Shown piece by piece: positions 10,495-22,629 of a stretch of DNA of 64,000 bases; within the stretch, counting starts at the first letter, position 1; each line of letters opens with the position of its first letter. The stretch spans positions 8,372,427 through 8,436,426 of the forward strand of contig CM055755.1 in assembly GCA_029465975.1 (NCBI GenBank), written 5' to 3'. The stretch comes from Dallia pectoralis (Eukaryota > Chordata > Actinopteri > Esociformes > Umbridae). A program made the position numbers and the translations under genes. The notes under the pieces were generated by a model. The model was not told the DNA's origin. It ran no database searches and saw nothing but the letters and a program-made list of their open reading frames with translations.

Positions 10495-12245
10495 CCCCAC
10501 TGACATCGAACATCAGGGGTGTGACACACAATGCTGGTTCATGCTGGTGTGATCTATGACCTTGCCTCAGTGCAAATACTCAGGTTCGGATGAGTTGAAA
10601 GTCAAAGCCTGTGGGAAGGGGCCGCTGTGTTTCTTATTATACCTGCTCACCCAATCAGAGTGGGTATTTGCTGTCTGTTACATGCCGGAGGAGAGCGCAA
10701 TCAGCAGTCAATAATTATTGACACCCCTTCTTTGTTTTCTCCCTAGCCAAGATAACAGAAGTATTTTATTGAGATCACTGAAATGGGAGAAAACATTACA
10801 ATGTTACCTAAATTAGGGAGTCCTAGTATATAAATGGGTCAACAATTGCATTTTTATTGATCTTTTGGTCTTATTGATATTTTGGTCATCTTTAAACAGG
10901 TAAGCAGATTCTCATCTACTATGATCAGAACCCTCTAATTTTAGAGGTTAAAACACTTTGGAAATGTCTGAGCCAAGCATGGGCTTTCAAGGAACGTCAC
11001 ATTTCAGACAGGACCCTGCTGAAAGAAAAAACATGCTCCACACAGAACACAGAAATGTACATTGTGCTTCCTTATTGTATTAATTCTCAGGCTTCCACAA
11101 AAGTACGCGAAATATGATCACAGTCCTAGCAATAACCAAGGGGCAATTGGGCTTTTATGAGATGCTGATTTCATTTGGGAAAGAAGATATACTGGGAATG
11201 GGTAATGTAATGATACTGAGATAGTGGGGGAAACACTGAATATACATATTGTCCTTACAGGAGTATGATATAATCTTGTGTTCAAGAGATTTGTGACGGT
11301 AACCCGAAACTTCAAATTGTTGTGCCCTAAAGCAAAGCATTTCACCCTGACTGCTCCTGATTGCTGCTTTAGATAAAAAAACATATTCTGAATTAATCAA
11401 ATGTGAATTGACAGCCCCTACAATACAAACAGTGAATCTCTATTCTAATGTTATCTACTCGCAATATGGGTGTACTGTAGTCGTACAATTGTCTATTGCC
11501 TCAATGTGATGGAAAATGTTTGTGAGACTCTCATGAATTGGGAGATGTTTGGGTACGGTAAAGTAGAAATTGTTTGATTGTTAGGCATTTGGTGAATGCA
11601 TGTATAAAACAATGCAATGATGGTTAACATGATAATATTGTGATCGTTATAAGATGACAGCAAAGTTGTGTGTTGCTGCCATCTGCTGGTTAGAAGTGAG
11701 TCAGCAACGTTTCAGGGTTTATTGGCAACACACTATACAGCAAATGTGTTGTTGGTGAAATACACTACACATAACTAATTTACAAATATAAAATAAATAC
11801 TGGTTAATTCCAGTGTGAACAGTATTCAAAAAAGCAAATGGTACCGCAGAATGAACACATTTTTTTGTGTTTGTGCGACTGAGTGTGCATGCATAATAAT
11901 GTGTGTAGATTATTAATGTGTGTGTGTGTAGATTATTCAAAAAAAGCGTATGTAGTATAGTTTAGTCTTATCCATTACCTTACAAAAAGACTGTATTTAG
12001 TGTAAGATAACATTGCAGTTGTCCCCTGCCTTAAAATCAGATGATGTTTCGAAGTGAAAACGGCCAATTCCAGTCCTGAAATATAGCTGCCTGCAGCAAT
12101 GGCGGATGCCTCCAAACTAGACATCAATTTAATCATTTCAATCCAGGTTTCAGGTCAATCGGAGCAACGGCTCAAAATATTCTTTTGTAAAGGTTTTTGC
12201 ATTGTAAGGGCACAAGCCCAGCCAGCCCAACGCAGAGCCAATGAG
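10495..12245. other. Intergenic, AT-rich, no gene seen
   Basis: Upstream of the predicted zpld1 promoter. I see no exon with splice signals and no recognisable protein. Simple TG/TA stretches lie at about 11,895-11,935. The one notable site is a CTCF-like motif at 11,675-11,689. Confidence 0.5.
11675..11689 (-). promoter_or_regulatory. CTCF-like motif
   Basis: The minus strand reads CCAGCAGATGGCAGC, close to the CTCF core CCASYAGRKGGCRSY. It lies between the zpld1 and layn promoters. Motif match only. Confidence 0.35.
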
Positions 12246-12867
12246 TCTCTGTTAAAGGTCTTTATTCCAAAAGACACTGGAATATAAATCATACACCGGT
12301 CCACATCGGGCACCAAAGAAAACAACAAACCCCGCCCTCCCGAGGACCACACAAATACACAGCCAAAGGCCGTGAAAGCCCACACCTTCACCAAAACAGG
12401 AAATCAACAAAATAAAAAATAAAAACCAACCCGGTCCCAACGGAGCACGCCACCAACAGGGGACCATGGAAAACAAACAAGGCCCTAGCCGCTCACACCC
12501 CGACAGGCCCCACAAGAAAAAAGGAAAACCAAACCAAACAGAAAGAACCCCAGCAAGAAAAAGACCAAGAAAAACCCCAACAAAACCCACCCGACACATC
12601 CCAAACAGGGTCTGCTCCAACAGGGTCTGTTGTTTCGGGTGGCGTGTCCACCACCACCTCCGGATCCGCCAACACCTCCTCTTCCTGATCTCCCTCCTCG
12701 CCAGGGGCTCCTCGGCAGCAGTACGTGCATCCTTGGGGCACACATGGCGGCCGTTGCTCCTGCGGCTCCAGGTTGGGGCTTCTGTCCCACCTCTACTTGC
12801 GCTGGTGGAGGTCCACGTTTGCGTTATACATATGGACCGTCGCATTGAAGAGGTCATAGAGCCTGGT

Positions 12868-13125
12868 CTATCCCGCGTTCTCAATCTTCTTCACCACCAT
12901 GTCTGCCTCCTGGAAGAACGTGACATCAAAGCCATGTTTATGTAGATTGGCCTGCAGGCACATCACCACTGCAGGCGTAGCCTTTAAGGCCCCCAGCAGC
13001 ATGAGCCGGGCAAATTGATCCCGGCTCCATATCTTCTCCCCTGCTCCTTTCCACTGGAAGCGGAGGGTATTCTTAATGCCCTGCCGGGCATACCCCCCCC
13101 CCCCGACTCCAGGACCAGCTGCCAT
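12868..13125 (-). pseudogene. LINE ORF1 (gag-like) N-terminal fragment
   Basis: From ATG at 13,125 the frame gives 85 residues and then a stop. The core includes GIKNTLRFQWKG, DQFARLMLLGALKATP, VMCLQANLHKHGFDVTF and FQEADMVVKKIE. I recognise this as the N-terminal region of fish LINE ORF1 proteins that usually continue to CCHC zinc knuckles. After the stop another frame shows LYDLFNATVHMYNANV, so the frame is broken. No zinc knuckle is seen. Confidence 0.55.
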
Positions 13126-13320
13126 GGCGAAAAAACTGTGCACCAGGCCCAAAAAAACAAACAAAGCGTAGAAAATGGAAAACCGAGGAAAAGCGCACGT
13201 CGTGCAAAATAAAATTATTAAACCAACCAACAAAAGTAAATACCGTAAACGTGCCACACCTGTGTCCTTTACAGCGCACGACTCCAGGTGGACGATCGCC
13301 AAACCAAGTTATGCAGTGCC

Positions 13321-13370
13321 AGTACAGAACAGACACTACACCTGATCTTAGCCTAAAGGCACAGAGCAAA
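13321..13370 (-). ncRNA. U2 snRNA 5'-end-like sequence (fragment)
   Basis: The minus strand contains GGCTAAGATCAGGTGTAGTG followed by TCTGTTCTGTA. U2 snRNA has GGCTAAGATCAAGTGTAGTA then TCTGTTCTTAT, which spans the branch-site-pairing GUAGUA. Similarity fades on both sides, and the Sm site and 3' stem-loops are absent. It is a fragment fused to the retroelement, not a working snRNA gene. GTAGTA is changed to GTAGTG. Confidence 0.7.
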
Positions 13371-15549
13371 CACAATAGTTCTACCTCTTTGGCATTGCAG
13401 AATTTACTTATTGAACGGCTAAGCTAGCCTTTAAAACGTAGGTATTCCCCCTGACGGAGACAATCCAAAAATAAAAAACTGCCCAGAATAATACAAGTGT
13501 CTTAAAAAAAACATGTGCATAACAACACAAACCGAAAACATGTTTATGTGAGCCGAAAAGAATGCTTTCACAGAAATAAATCACAATCCATCCCGCCGCA
13601 ATGCATTCTGGGTCACTTGAACAATCATGCTAATCAAGCTAACCTTTGCCAAACAAGTGACTACATGTAATAATGACTGGAACGCTTCACAAATTCGAGA
13701 AATCATGATAACCTATGCTAACAAGTCTGGAAGTGTCATTTTTTAAGTATATTTGCAAAATCGCTGTTGCAAATGAGATTTGTTTATTTATTTAACTGAG
13801 TTATTGAGGAATCCTAATCAGAGCGCGCTCACGGAAACAGTCGTGTGTAACGGTGCTCTATAGTCTCACTCGGGTTACGACTCTCATGGGCCTGGGGTTC
13901 GTGTCAGTAAAAAGAGACATGTAGAATGTAGCTACATTCCAGGAAAAGGACTCAGGATGCTCCGCCTTGCAGCCAATAGGACGGCACCGAGCCATCATGC
14001 CGCACACATAGTGCGCCGGTTGCAGAACACAGCCTTGTTTTGTCCGAGCGCTTCGTTTGCTCCCAGGAAACGAGCGCTAACGAGGTTACCGTCTGCTGTG
14101 GACCGAGATTATGTAAAGACAGGTCCATGTGTCTTGTGGCTTATTAACATTCAGCAGACCACTGATCGGGCTGGTCGTTTCTGTTTACTTGCTTACTCCG
14201 TCCATAAGGGCTCATTAACAATCGACATTATTTAGATGTTCTGTACGTTCATTAAATGTAGTCATTCCCTTAAGTGTGTTGATAAACGATGTCAATGTCT
14301 GCTTGGCTACAGATGTGGGAAACTATATTATGTTGATTTGTTACCTTATTCCAGGACACAAACACTGCTGTTTATAGTGCATAAGAAGCAAGTGAAAACT
14401 CTTTTATTTTCTGATTATTCCAGGACACAAATACTGCTGTTTATAGTGCAGAAGAAGCGAGTGAAAACTCAAGATTTTGTTATTTTCTGATTATTCAGGG
14501 GCACATTCTCTTATGGACAGCATGTTCTGATTAGTATTTGGAGATAATATTATAAGTGGAGAGATCAGGGCTCAGCTGCCAGCTGCATGTCATCTGTATA
14601 CTGTTATTGATTACTGTGTGCTAAACCTGTTTAAGCCTCTGTCTTTTTTTCAAATTCTTCATTAGACATAATGTCGTGAAAATGTTTTCCATCCCATTCA
14701 TCCGTATGAATTGGAACCAGACATATTTTTACCGAGAAAATGAAAACGAGTGGAAATGCCCTGGAAAATATACGAGGACAGGGGCCGGAAATACGCTGTT
14801 GAAAAAACAGTCTGTTCCCTTTCCTCTTGTCTAGCTTCCTGTTAGGGTCCATTGCTTTGCACACTATCCTCACAAGCAATGCAGCTTGTCCTATATTCAC
14901 AGAACCTATAGATCAGCACTCATCTCTCAATGAATTAATGCAGCACTTTGACCTTTCTGTTTGTCATACGTAGTTGCAGTCAAAACACTAGCGGAAGACG
15001 TTAGAGGAAAACAGGTAATCATGGTTTCCAGGTTTATATACATGGCAGCTGTTAGCTGAGTGATGCTAAATTAACCAACCTGTTTTCATGTAATCCAGGC
15101 AACAAAAACTGTGTTTTTATGGTTGGGACTGATGTTGGTCCTCAAAACTAAAAGCGATTTTATTCACAGACCATGGTGTGGAGACAGATTTTAGGGCCAA
15201 TGTTTTCTAGTTATAATTTTCTGCACAAACTATCCATACAAGGAATCTATTAACTACTGGTTTTTGAATTGTCTGAGCATGAGTTGCTGCTTGAGACACA
15301 AGTCCTACCAAAGTTGTCCGTGCATCACCAACCACAAGAGTAAAAAGTACATTGAACTGGAGTAGCAATGAATGTCTGCTGGCCACTCCATTGAGGATTG
15401 GCTGGATAAGCACCTAGCGTTAAGTTTCCAACATTTATTCTCATAATCTGAGTTTAACATGATTATCTGTCAAATATAAAAGTAATGGATATTGTATTAT
15501 CCAAATTGTGTGATTTTACAAACTTTATTTATAATTGATTTAATATTTT
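13371..15549. other. Intergenic; GC-richer CCAAT-bearing block, no gene recognised
   Basis: The part at about 13,800-14,110 is richer in CpG and holds a CCAAT box (agccaatagg, ~13,972). A 92-residue open frame (13,957-14,235) has no domain I recognise. It might be an alternative promoter for layn, but no donor clearly links it. The remainder is AT-rich apart from the short duplication listed at 14,345-14,475. Confidence 0.35.
14345..14475 (+). repeat. Two-copy ~67-bp tandem duplication
   Basis: The segment ttattccaggacacaaa...gtgaaaactc occurs at 14,347-14,402 and again at 14,414-14,470 with four or five substitutions. Confidence 0.85.
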
Positions 15550-15910
15550 GGTCATCAATCTGCACACAATAACCCATAATATCAAAGTGAACACATGCCT
15601 TCGACATGCTTTCGGAAAAGACTAAACCTAGCATGCACGTATATTCCGATCCTTTGCCATGACATTACAATTTGTGTTTTGGACGCATTCTGACCATTAA
15701 TAAAATGACCATGACTAAAACGTGGTGGTGGAAGCATCATGCTAAGGGGATGCTTCACAGTGGCAGGAACCCTGATACTGGTTACGATTGAGGGAGGATG
15801 AAAGAAGCAAATTACAGAATGTTCTGTAAAAAAAAATTGATCCTGAGTAAAAAATACTTTTGAATTTAACGCTATTAAACAGCTGTGGGACGACCAGAAG
15901 ATTGTTTTTA
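15550..15910 (+). mobile_element. Tc1-like transposon fragment
   Basis: It begins gtcatcaatctgcacacaat, matching the terminal repeat of common fish Tc1 elements (catcaatctacacacaat). Farther on, 15,720-15,800 (gtggaagcatcatgct...ggatgcttcacagtggcagg) resembles the transposase region encoding GSIMLWGCFSAAG. The middle is deleted, frames are broken and no right end was found. Confidence 0.6.
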
Positions 15911-16547
15911 ACAATGCTCCCCGTCCAATCTGACAATGCATAACAGTCCAAATATATATAGCGGGCAGGGTTTAGGTAAGTTTTGACATGAAGTTTACGT
16001 ACAAAACTGGGGTTCAAGTTTTACTTTCAGGGCTAACACACAGGGAACCTGGATTTATGGATGAATGTCTCAGGTATCAACACAGTACAAAGCATGTTTG
16101 TGTGTGTAACCTTTTGCTCTGCACAATCCCGTGACATTTCTTTCTCAGGATAGCCCAGCATACCAAGTCAGCACACAAAGAAGTGTCTGTATGCTATTAA
16201 AATCAAATAAATGTGACTTACATAGTGGGTAGGCAAAACAATAAGAGCATATTCGACATATGCGATATTCCTTTGTGGAGTTATTTTTTACAAGTCATTC
16301 GCTCTTGGAATTAACAGGGAGTTCAATCATGGATGGGTTCAATCCATTTAACAGAGATTCTGCAACACTTCATTTTCATTGGAACATATCCGGTTGTTAT
16401 TCTCGCCTCTTTTTCGCGTTGACGAGCGGGTGTGCGTGCAACTTGCAAGTCGTTCCTCAATGCTACTAACTACTAGTTTTGTGTCTTAGTGAAAAAAGTT
16501 AATTAAAATGATCGAATTCATGCGAACGTCTGGGCAAAGATGAAGAA

Positions 16548-19500
16548 ATGCATTTTTTGAAAGTGCTCGGGACTGTTCTCGCTGTTTTCTGCCAACCGGG
16601 ATGCACTCAATCTGAACCTAAAGGTTAGTGTTTACATGGGAATGTGTCAAACTTGTTGAATCCAGGTGTTTAAATCTATTCATATGATGTGCCACAAATC
16701 ATACATAGGCTACTGGTTGTTTGCAATGTTCCTCTGTAGTTGGGCAGACGACAGTTCTGTATTGAACCCCTATTTTGATAGATATTTTCCACCCAAAAAA
16801 CGTTGTCAAAGTCTGGAGCAGTGGGGTGAAGTTAGGTTTATGTTCAAGAATCGGGATTTCAACGTCGATACCTCATTAACGAAACGTATTATTAAAAGGA
16901 ACAAATAACCTATTCTTAATATGCATGCGATAGCGAACACGCATCACTCACTGTTTTCTCAATGTTCAATAAACTCTGTGTATTCTGAGTTTAGGGAGCG
17001 TCTGAAAGGTGCATAATGAAAGTGTTTTTTGTTTTTTTACTGATAAACAGATACATTGCAACCAAAAAACATCGACCAATCCAAAAACTGTAACTAGAGC
17101 TCAGTTTCGGGGCCCTAACATTGACATGATTTTTGTTTTTGTATTATAAAAAAGTCAAGGAAGAAATACTTGACTTGTGTCAATAACTCAGACCCTAAGT
17201 AACTTTTAGAACTGCTATAGCGTATGGGACAGCCATACCATGAAAAGCATTCAGTATTATAACATTATGAAACTATTATTATTTAAAACCTTTTATTTCA
17301 GAGACATTTCAATATCTTCAGATATTACACATTCTATATTTACTCATACGAACTAGGCAGTGTCTCTTGACTGGTCGCGTTGTGTGTTTTGCTTTTCATA
17401 AACATGACCAGCACTTTTAACACGGTGCCTTAACTTTCGTGTCGTAGTAAAGCAGTTTTTTCGACTTAAGGATAAATATAGAACCGTTTTTTTTTTTAAG
17501 TAGTGTTGCTCGTTTGCAATCTCGAGCAGATTCGGAAAATGTTATTTGTTTCTTTCTACCAGATATCGTTAATGAGGTATTTTATGATCAAAGTCCGAAT
17601 CTTGAATGTAAAACTAACTTTACAGTAGTGTCTGGACTTTTTGATAAGTTTCTTCGATCTTCTCAGTATTCACTGGGGTTTTAAAATGATAAATAAAGTC
17701 TAATAACAAAGAATATTGAAATACATGCAGACTTTTTTTACTGTTAGATTTTTTTGTTATTATGTAACAAATGTCCCTAGTGACTAGTATTTTTAGTCTA
17801 TGGCAACGGGTCAACATCAAATAAAAATATTTTTTAGAGGCCATCAATAACATAATAAATAAATAGTGTGGGCTATACATACCATTTCATTGTTATGCCA
17901 CCTTATTCTGATTTGCTATTTTTTTGTTTGCAATTGTAATTATCTACCAAACTAACATTCTTGATTTGCCTTTTGCTGTTTCTCAATCTAGGCCAGAGAA
18001 TCTGCAGGCGTGGCACAGAACGACCCTGCTACAAGATCAACTACTTCCAGGACCCGCAGCGGAGGCCGAACTTCCATGACGCCAGGCAGGCCTGCAGGAA
18101 GGATGGGGGAGAGCTTCTTAGTATTGATACTGACAATGAGCAGCGGCTGGTGGAGCGGTTTATCCAGCAGTTGAAAGCCAGTGACGGGGACTTCTGGATC
18201 GGGCTGCGTAGAAGCCCACATCACCGGCTGACCGCCACAGCATGTCCTTCCCAGTACTACTGGCTGGATGCCAGCGAGGCCAGATTCAGGTGGTCTTGGG
18301 CTTCACTTTGGTTTAAACTCTAGCAGATCCCCTGTAACTGTTAGCATGCAGACACCACAATTATGTTGCCATGGTGTCTCGTCCAATAGAATCGGGGCCT
18401 GAGATGTGTTCATTGTCTACATGCTTTCAGGGTCGGCGCCATTTTATCAGGAAAAAGTTCGTTATCACAAATGCGGTATCGGTGGAATGAGAGTTCATTA
18501 TCAGAAGCATTGCTGTTCACTGTCTGAGCATCTCTGATGGTGTTCTTGTCCTACATGGAAAACGTTGTTGTTGCAGGAACTGGCATTTGGATGAGCCGTC
18601 GTGTGGCGCTGAGATGTGTGTGGCCCTGAATCGCCGGCCTACGACCCCAGCAGATGAACGGGGGCACTTTATGTTCCAGTGGAACGACCACAACTGCAAC
18701 TCCAACAACAATTTCATCTGCAAGTACTCCGAAGGTGACCAGTACACCGGAAACGCTGTTGGTGTAGGCATATGTAGGCAAATGTAGGCAATTGTAGGAA
18801 AATATCGATGTAACTGTTCTTAGGAGTTTTTTTGCGTGACATGAGTCTTGCTGAACCTGGTAATTAATAGCATCCATAGTTAAACTATGAAACATTTGGG
18901 TTGTATTCTCCCAAAAAGGAATACATTAACGGTGCACTAATGAATACAACCAATTATACTGTAAATTACATTTAATTTATCGCAATCTTTATCGCAAAAG
19001 GCGATACCATTATGTAGCAACGTTTCTATTGAACACAACTAATCAACATGGAACCTTTGAAAAATACACTGCGTTCCCTGGTCATTCATTCATTTTTCTC
19101 TCTTACAGAAAGGTTACCAGTGTTCACTGTGGAGTGGAATTCAATTTCCACAGGTACACACACACACACACACACACACACCTGCATTTAAGAACACACA
19201 ACACCTGTGATATGTTTAAAGTCTTACAGACCACAGAAATATGGTTGGTGTGATATGCTAAAAAGAAAAATCTCACACAATGATCAGTATGCTAGACTGA
19301 GTTCACACATGTATAACAAACACATTGTCCTGTAATTGATTCCATTCAATATAAGATAGTGGTCTGAGTAAACAAATGACAATCCAATAGTTGTTTTTGC
19401 ATCTCACTCGTACATTCATTGAATGTTGACCAAGTTGGCCTGACTATCTTATACCAAGAGGCCGATTCAAGAAGGTATGCTTACATAATAGTGCCATTTC

Positions 19501-21013
19501 TGAGCTAAATATGAACATTGTTTTGACATTCTAATTTAAATGTATATATTTCTAAAGGTCCAATATGTGAAGTTTTGAGATGAGTAATTTGTTGATTTTG
19601 TGATCAAGCAAACATGTTATGACATCTCTGTTCTCGCCCTCTGAAGTTTCTACCTCAAGGATGCCACCTAGGCGTCAGGATTTACAAATCACAGAATATA
19701 ATACAAAGACGGTATAATTCAGTCTATCCAACTAAACCAAATAACAGAGAGAATGCTGCTTCAGTTCTAGTGGGCCACTTATTTAAATATTGATTATACT
19801 CAATATGTTCATCTTTATACTCAATCTGTTCATCTCCTACTGCATGATGACAATTGTTTTCCTTTGACAGTATTGCCCTCAAACATCAATGGACATTGAA
19901 ATGTTTCTGTTTACATGCTCTGCTAATTTTCTATTTTTCTAGTTGCCCCAGGTATCTCACTGAGGCCAAAACTACCATCAGTTAATGTGAATGATGAAGC
20001 AAAAATAGGACTCTCTGAATCATCAGGTAAAATGGCTGCACTTTTCATGTCTATCAAGTTTGATCGATTGAGAATGACTGTACAATGTGTCCCAAAATGC
20101 AATGGGCAGTCAGCTACTTCATTTTCCCCTAAATATTTATACTGAGACACTAGCCTAGTTCCATTAGCCTGGTTTTTGATCTGGTTGATCTGTTAGTACA
20201 AAACTGTCACTACTTTGAGCACATCAAGTAAATAGAAGAATTAACACAACTAGATCTAGAACTAGGCTTTGAATGCCATTGTTTTCACTCTTCCTGTATC
20301 TTTTTCAGACAATGATGTGTACCTTTCCTACATTCTCTTCTCCGCCATTCCTATTCTACTTTTGCTGCTCGTGGTTACAGGGGTCTTCTGCTATAAACGG
20401 GCGGCCAAAAGGTAGTGCTTCATTAAACATTTACCATAGGGACTTGAACATTTATCATAGGGACTTGAACATTTACCATAGGGACTTTTCAAGACGCGGT
20501 TGGTCAACTGAAACATTTACAAATCAGTTAGGAGAAAATAAAGAACATCATTAAGGGAATAGTCTGAGAGGGCTTAAAAATCCCAATCAACATTAACAAA
20601 ACATGTAGCCCAAACACGGCCAACTGGTTTTTAATGTTGTATTTAAATGTGAAATGAAGTGTCTGATGTAACTCATAATGTAACCGTCTTGCAGGAGGAA
20701 GTCTCAGGCGGACAGCCACAAGCAAGAGCGATCGGATACCATGTCCTCAGCGGCTTGCGACGTCCAGGGACCGTATGCCTACAATGACGTTACCAAGCTT
20801 CAACCAGCTGATCTGGAGAGCATGGCACCAGGGTCGATCAAGAAAATGCTCTTCTTTGCCTCCTCCTTTGACACCCAGTGTGACAATTATGAGAATGTTT
20901 CAAACAAAGAGCCTGTGACCGGGAGCGGCTTTGTGACAAATGACATCTATGAGACCTGCCGAGGCCAATTTCGCTACGAGACTGGATGGGTAGAGAATGA
21001 GATTTATGGGTAA
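16548..21013 (+). CDS. layn: Layilin (C-type lectin membrane protein), complete
   Basis: Seven coding exons with consistent phases: 16548-16623, 17992-18289, 18577-18734, 19109-19153, 19943-20026, 20309-20411, 20695-21013; 360 residues (human about 382). Exon 1 is a signal peptide (MHFLKVLGTVLAVFCQPGC). Exons 2-3 form the C-type lectin domain: ICRRGTERPCYK, RQACRKDGGELLSI, DGDFWIGLRR, FRNWHLDEPSCG, FQWNDHNCNSNNNFICKY. Exons 4-5 are a short stalk. Exon 6 holds the transmembrane helix (LSYILFSAIPILLLLLVV, ~226-249) followed by basic KRAAKRRK. The tail carries SGFVTNDIYE and ends WVENEIYG, as in human layilin, whose tail contacts talin and ERM-type proteins while the ectodomain binds hyaluronan. 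The WND signature is kept, but a full calcium site is not obvious, as in the CD44-like hyaluronan lectins. It lies 2.2 kb upstream of sik2, as expected from human LAYN-SIK2 linkage. Confidence 0.96.
16624..17991 (+). other. layn: layn intron 1
   Basis: A 1.4-kb AT-rich intron. I see no repeat element or conserved-looking block. The open frame at 16,666-16,908 has no supporting features. Confidence 0.6.
19155..19183. repeat. (CA)n microsatellite
   Basis: About 14 CA units starting at the donor of layn exon 4; the donor reads CAG|GTACACACAC, so the run begins within the splice site itself. Confidence 0.95.
20426..20487 (+). repeat. 21-bp tandem repeat, three copies
   Basis: Three copies of aacatttaccatagggacttg just after layn exon 6, with one C/T variant. 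Confidence 0.9.
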
Positions 21014-22629
21014 TTGTGTTGTCCGGCAGTGCCCTTGTCTTCACCACATGTCCATTTGGCCGTCCGCCCTGCTGACAGTTCTTTGCCTCCATTAATCTGT
21101 CCTATCACTTGCTGGTGGGTTGCATGACATCATATGACGCACGGCAGTACACACAGATTCTGTGATGTATTGTAGCTTCCTTTTTTGGGTACGCCCACTA
21201 GCATACAAATAAGCCTGCAATGTCACCCATATTTCTAGCTTCCTGTGTGGAAGCTGAATTCAGGGAAGAGGACAATATCTTTGGAAACCCTGCTGACAGA
21301 TTTCTGACCCCACAGTACTTCCTAGCAATGTTCCACCGTCTGCTGGATAATATTGTTACTCCCAATGATGTTTACCAAAACCGTTATGACACCATTTTGA
21401 GCTGGGTGGATTGTCTTTCGGGTGCCTTGTTTTCTAGGCTGCACCGAAGGCCTAAAACATTGTTGTTTATTTGTTACATTTGTTTATTTGCCTACCTGTC
21501 TGTTTCTCAAGAAGTTGTACCTAACATAAGGTTAGGAACATAATCCCCCCCAAAAATATGTTTTGCATGCATGGTTGAGCCAAGTGGGACTGACAAGGTT
21601 GTTGGGGTAAAGTAGTCTAACCAGCTAAATATTAGTGTTCTCGGAGGATGTCAGAGGTAATGTCAAAGGCACATCTGGAACTTGCACATCCAGGAAATCT
21701 CGCAGTGACAGCAGAGGCCTTCAGGGCGCTGCGCTCCACAGTTTCCCATGTCAAGCTGTCACGAGAGAGGTAAATTAACAACGCATGTTCTAGATCTGGA
21801 CCTGCATAAATGTAGGATATTTCAATTATGGTGCAGTGCTCTGGCTGAAAATGTAGAATATGAAACATCATGGTTGTCTGTTTTCCTATGAAGTCTGTGT
21901 TTGTACTTTTTATAAGAATACCTACAAATGTTTACTTTCCATAAGATTAAAACATACTTTCCCTATTGCAATCCCCAACCTGCATATGGCTCCTATATTG
22001 TTTGACTAAACAGCAGATGGCGCTATTTCACACATTTTATCTGGCATTGTTCTCAACTTTCTCTCCAACCATGACCAAACATAATTTATGTTAGCATTTT
22101 TCTTCGTAGGCTACAGAAAACTCTGATTCTGAAATGTAACTAACTTACTACCAGGTTTACCAGTAATGTAGGGTATTGTCCAGTTATTGAAAAGCATGAC
22201 TAACATCCGAAAAAATGCTCAGTTTTAATAGTAATGACGAGTTAATATGAATTTAGAATGATAAGAGTTAGTCAACAGAATGAGGCCAAGGCAAGTGTAA
22301 CAGATGGATTCAGCTTGCAAGCTCCTTAAACGGTCCCACCTGAAAACGTTTTGATTATTGTAAGGCAGCCTGACAATGTGCAAGTGCATCTGCACACAGT
22401 ATTTGCTTTGTGCGTTAACATGCATTCAATTAGAGCCCAGCTGCGCACACACACCGTTTGAAGCTCAACTAAGGCATTAAATATGAAAATAAAATGCATG
22501 CATTGTGTGATTTGCTTGTATACTATGTAGACAAACAATGCACCACTTCAGTCCCTGCACTTTGGCTCTGCCAGAGTAACAAAAGCGTTGTATGCAGCTG
22601 CAGGCCAAACTTCAAAGTTACCCATCCAC
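21014..22629. other. layn 3' flank and layn-sik2 intergenic region
   Basis: Probable layn 3' UTR, then AT-rich sequence. No canonical AATAAA was found soon after the stop; ATTAAA at about 21,946 is the best candidate poly(A) signal. A 107-codon open frame at 21,220-21,543 is not recognisable. A CTCF-like motif lies at 22,011-22,025. Confidence 0.45.
22011..22025 (+). promoter_or_regulatory. CTCF-like motif
   Basis: ACAGCAGATGGCGCT on the plus strand matches the CTCF core well. It lies between layn and the sik2 promoter, facing away from the minus-strand motif at 11,675-11,689. Motif match only. Confidence 0.4.

Larger units (their letters stand above)
12246..13370 (-). mobile_element. Non-LTR retroelement relic with U2 snRNA-like 5' head
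   Basis: Read on the minus strand, the unit starts with ~50 bp resembling U2 snRNA (13,370-13,321), then a leader of about 195 bp, a short ORF1-like frame (13,125-12,868), G/C-rich sequence in broken frames, a T/G-rich 3' region, and ends at TGGAATAAAGACCTTTAACAG near 12,250. No reverse transcriptase is present, so it is a non-autonomous or internally deleted copy. U2-targeting Tx1-clade elements (Keno) and SINEs with snRNA heads (SINEU) are known precedents; which, if either, applies is open. Exact ends and target duplications are not clear. Confidence 0.6.

Noticed and set aside
13321..13370. Functional U2 snRNA gene
   Set aside because: Only the 5' ~50 bp resembles U2; the Sm site, stem-loops III-IV and 3' box are missing, and the branch-pairing GTAGTA is changed.
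13957..14235. 92-codon ORF in the GC-richer block as a gene
   Set aside because: No recognisable domain, signal peptide or splice link; CpG-rich composition alone can keep a frame open.
16666..16908. 80-codon ORF in layn intron 1
   Set aside because: Begins within the intron, shows no domain, and adjoining layn exons are fully accounted for.
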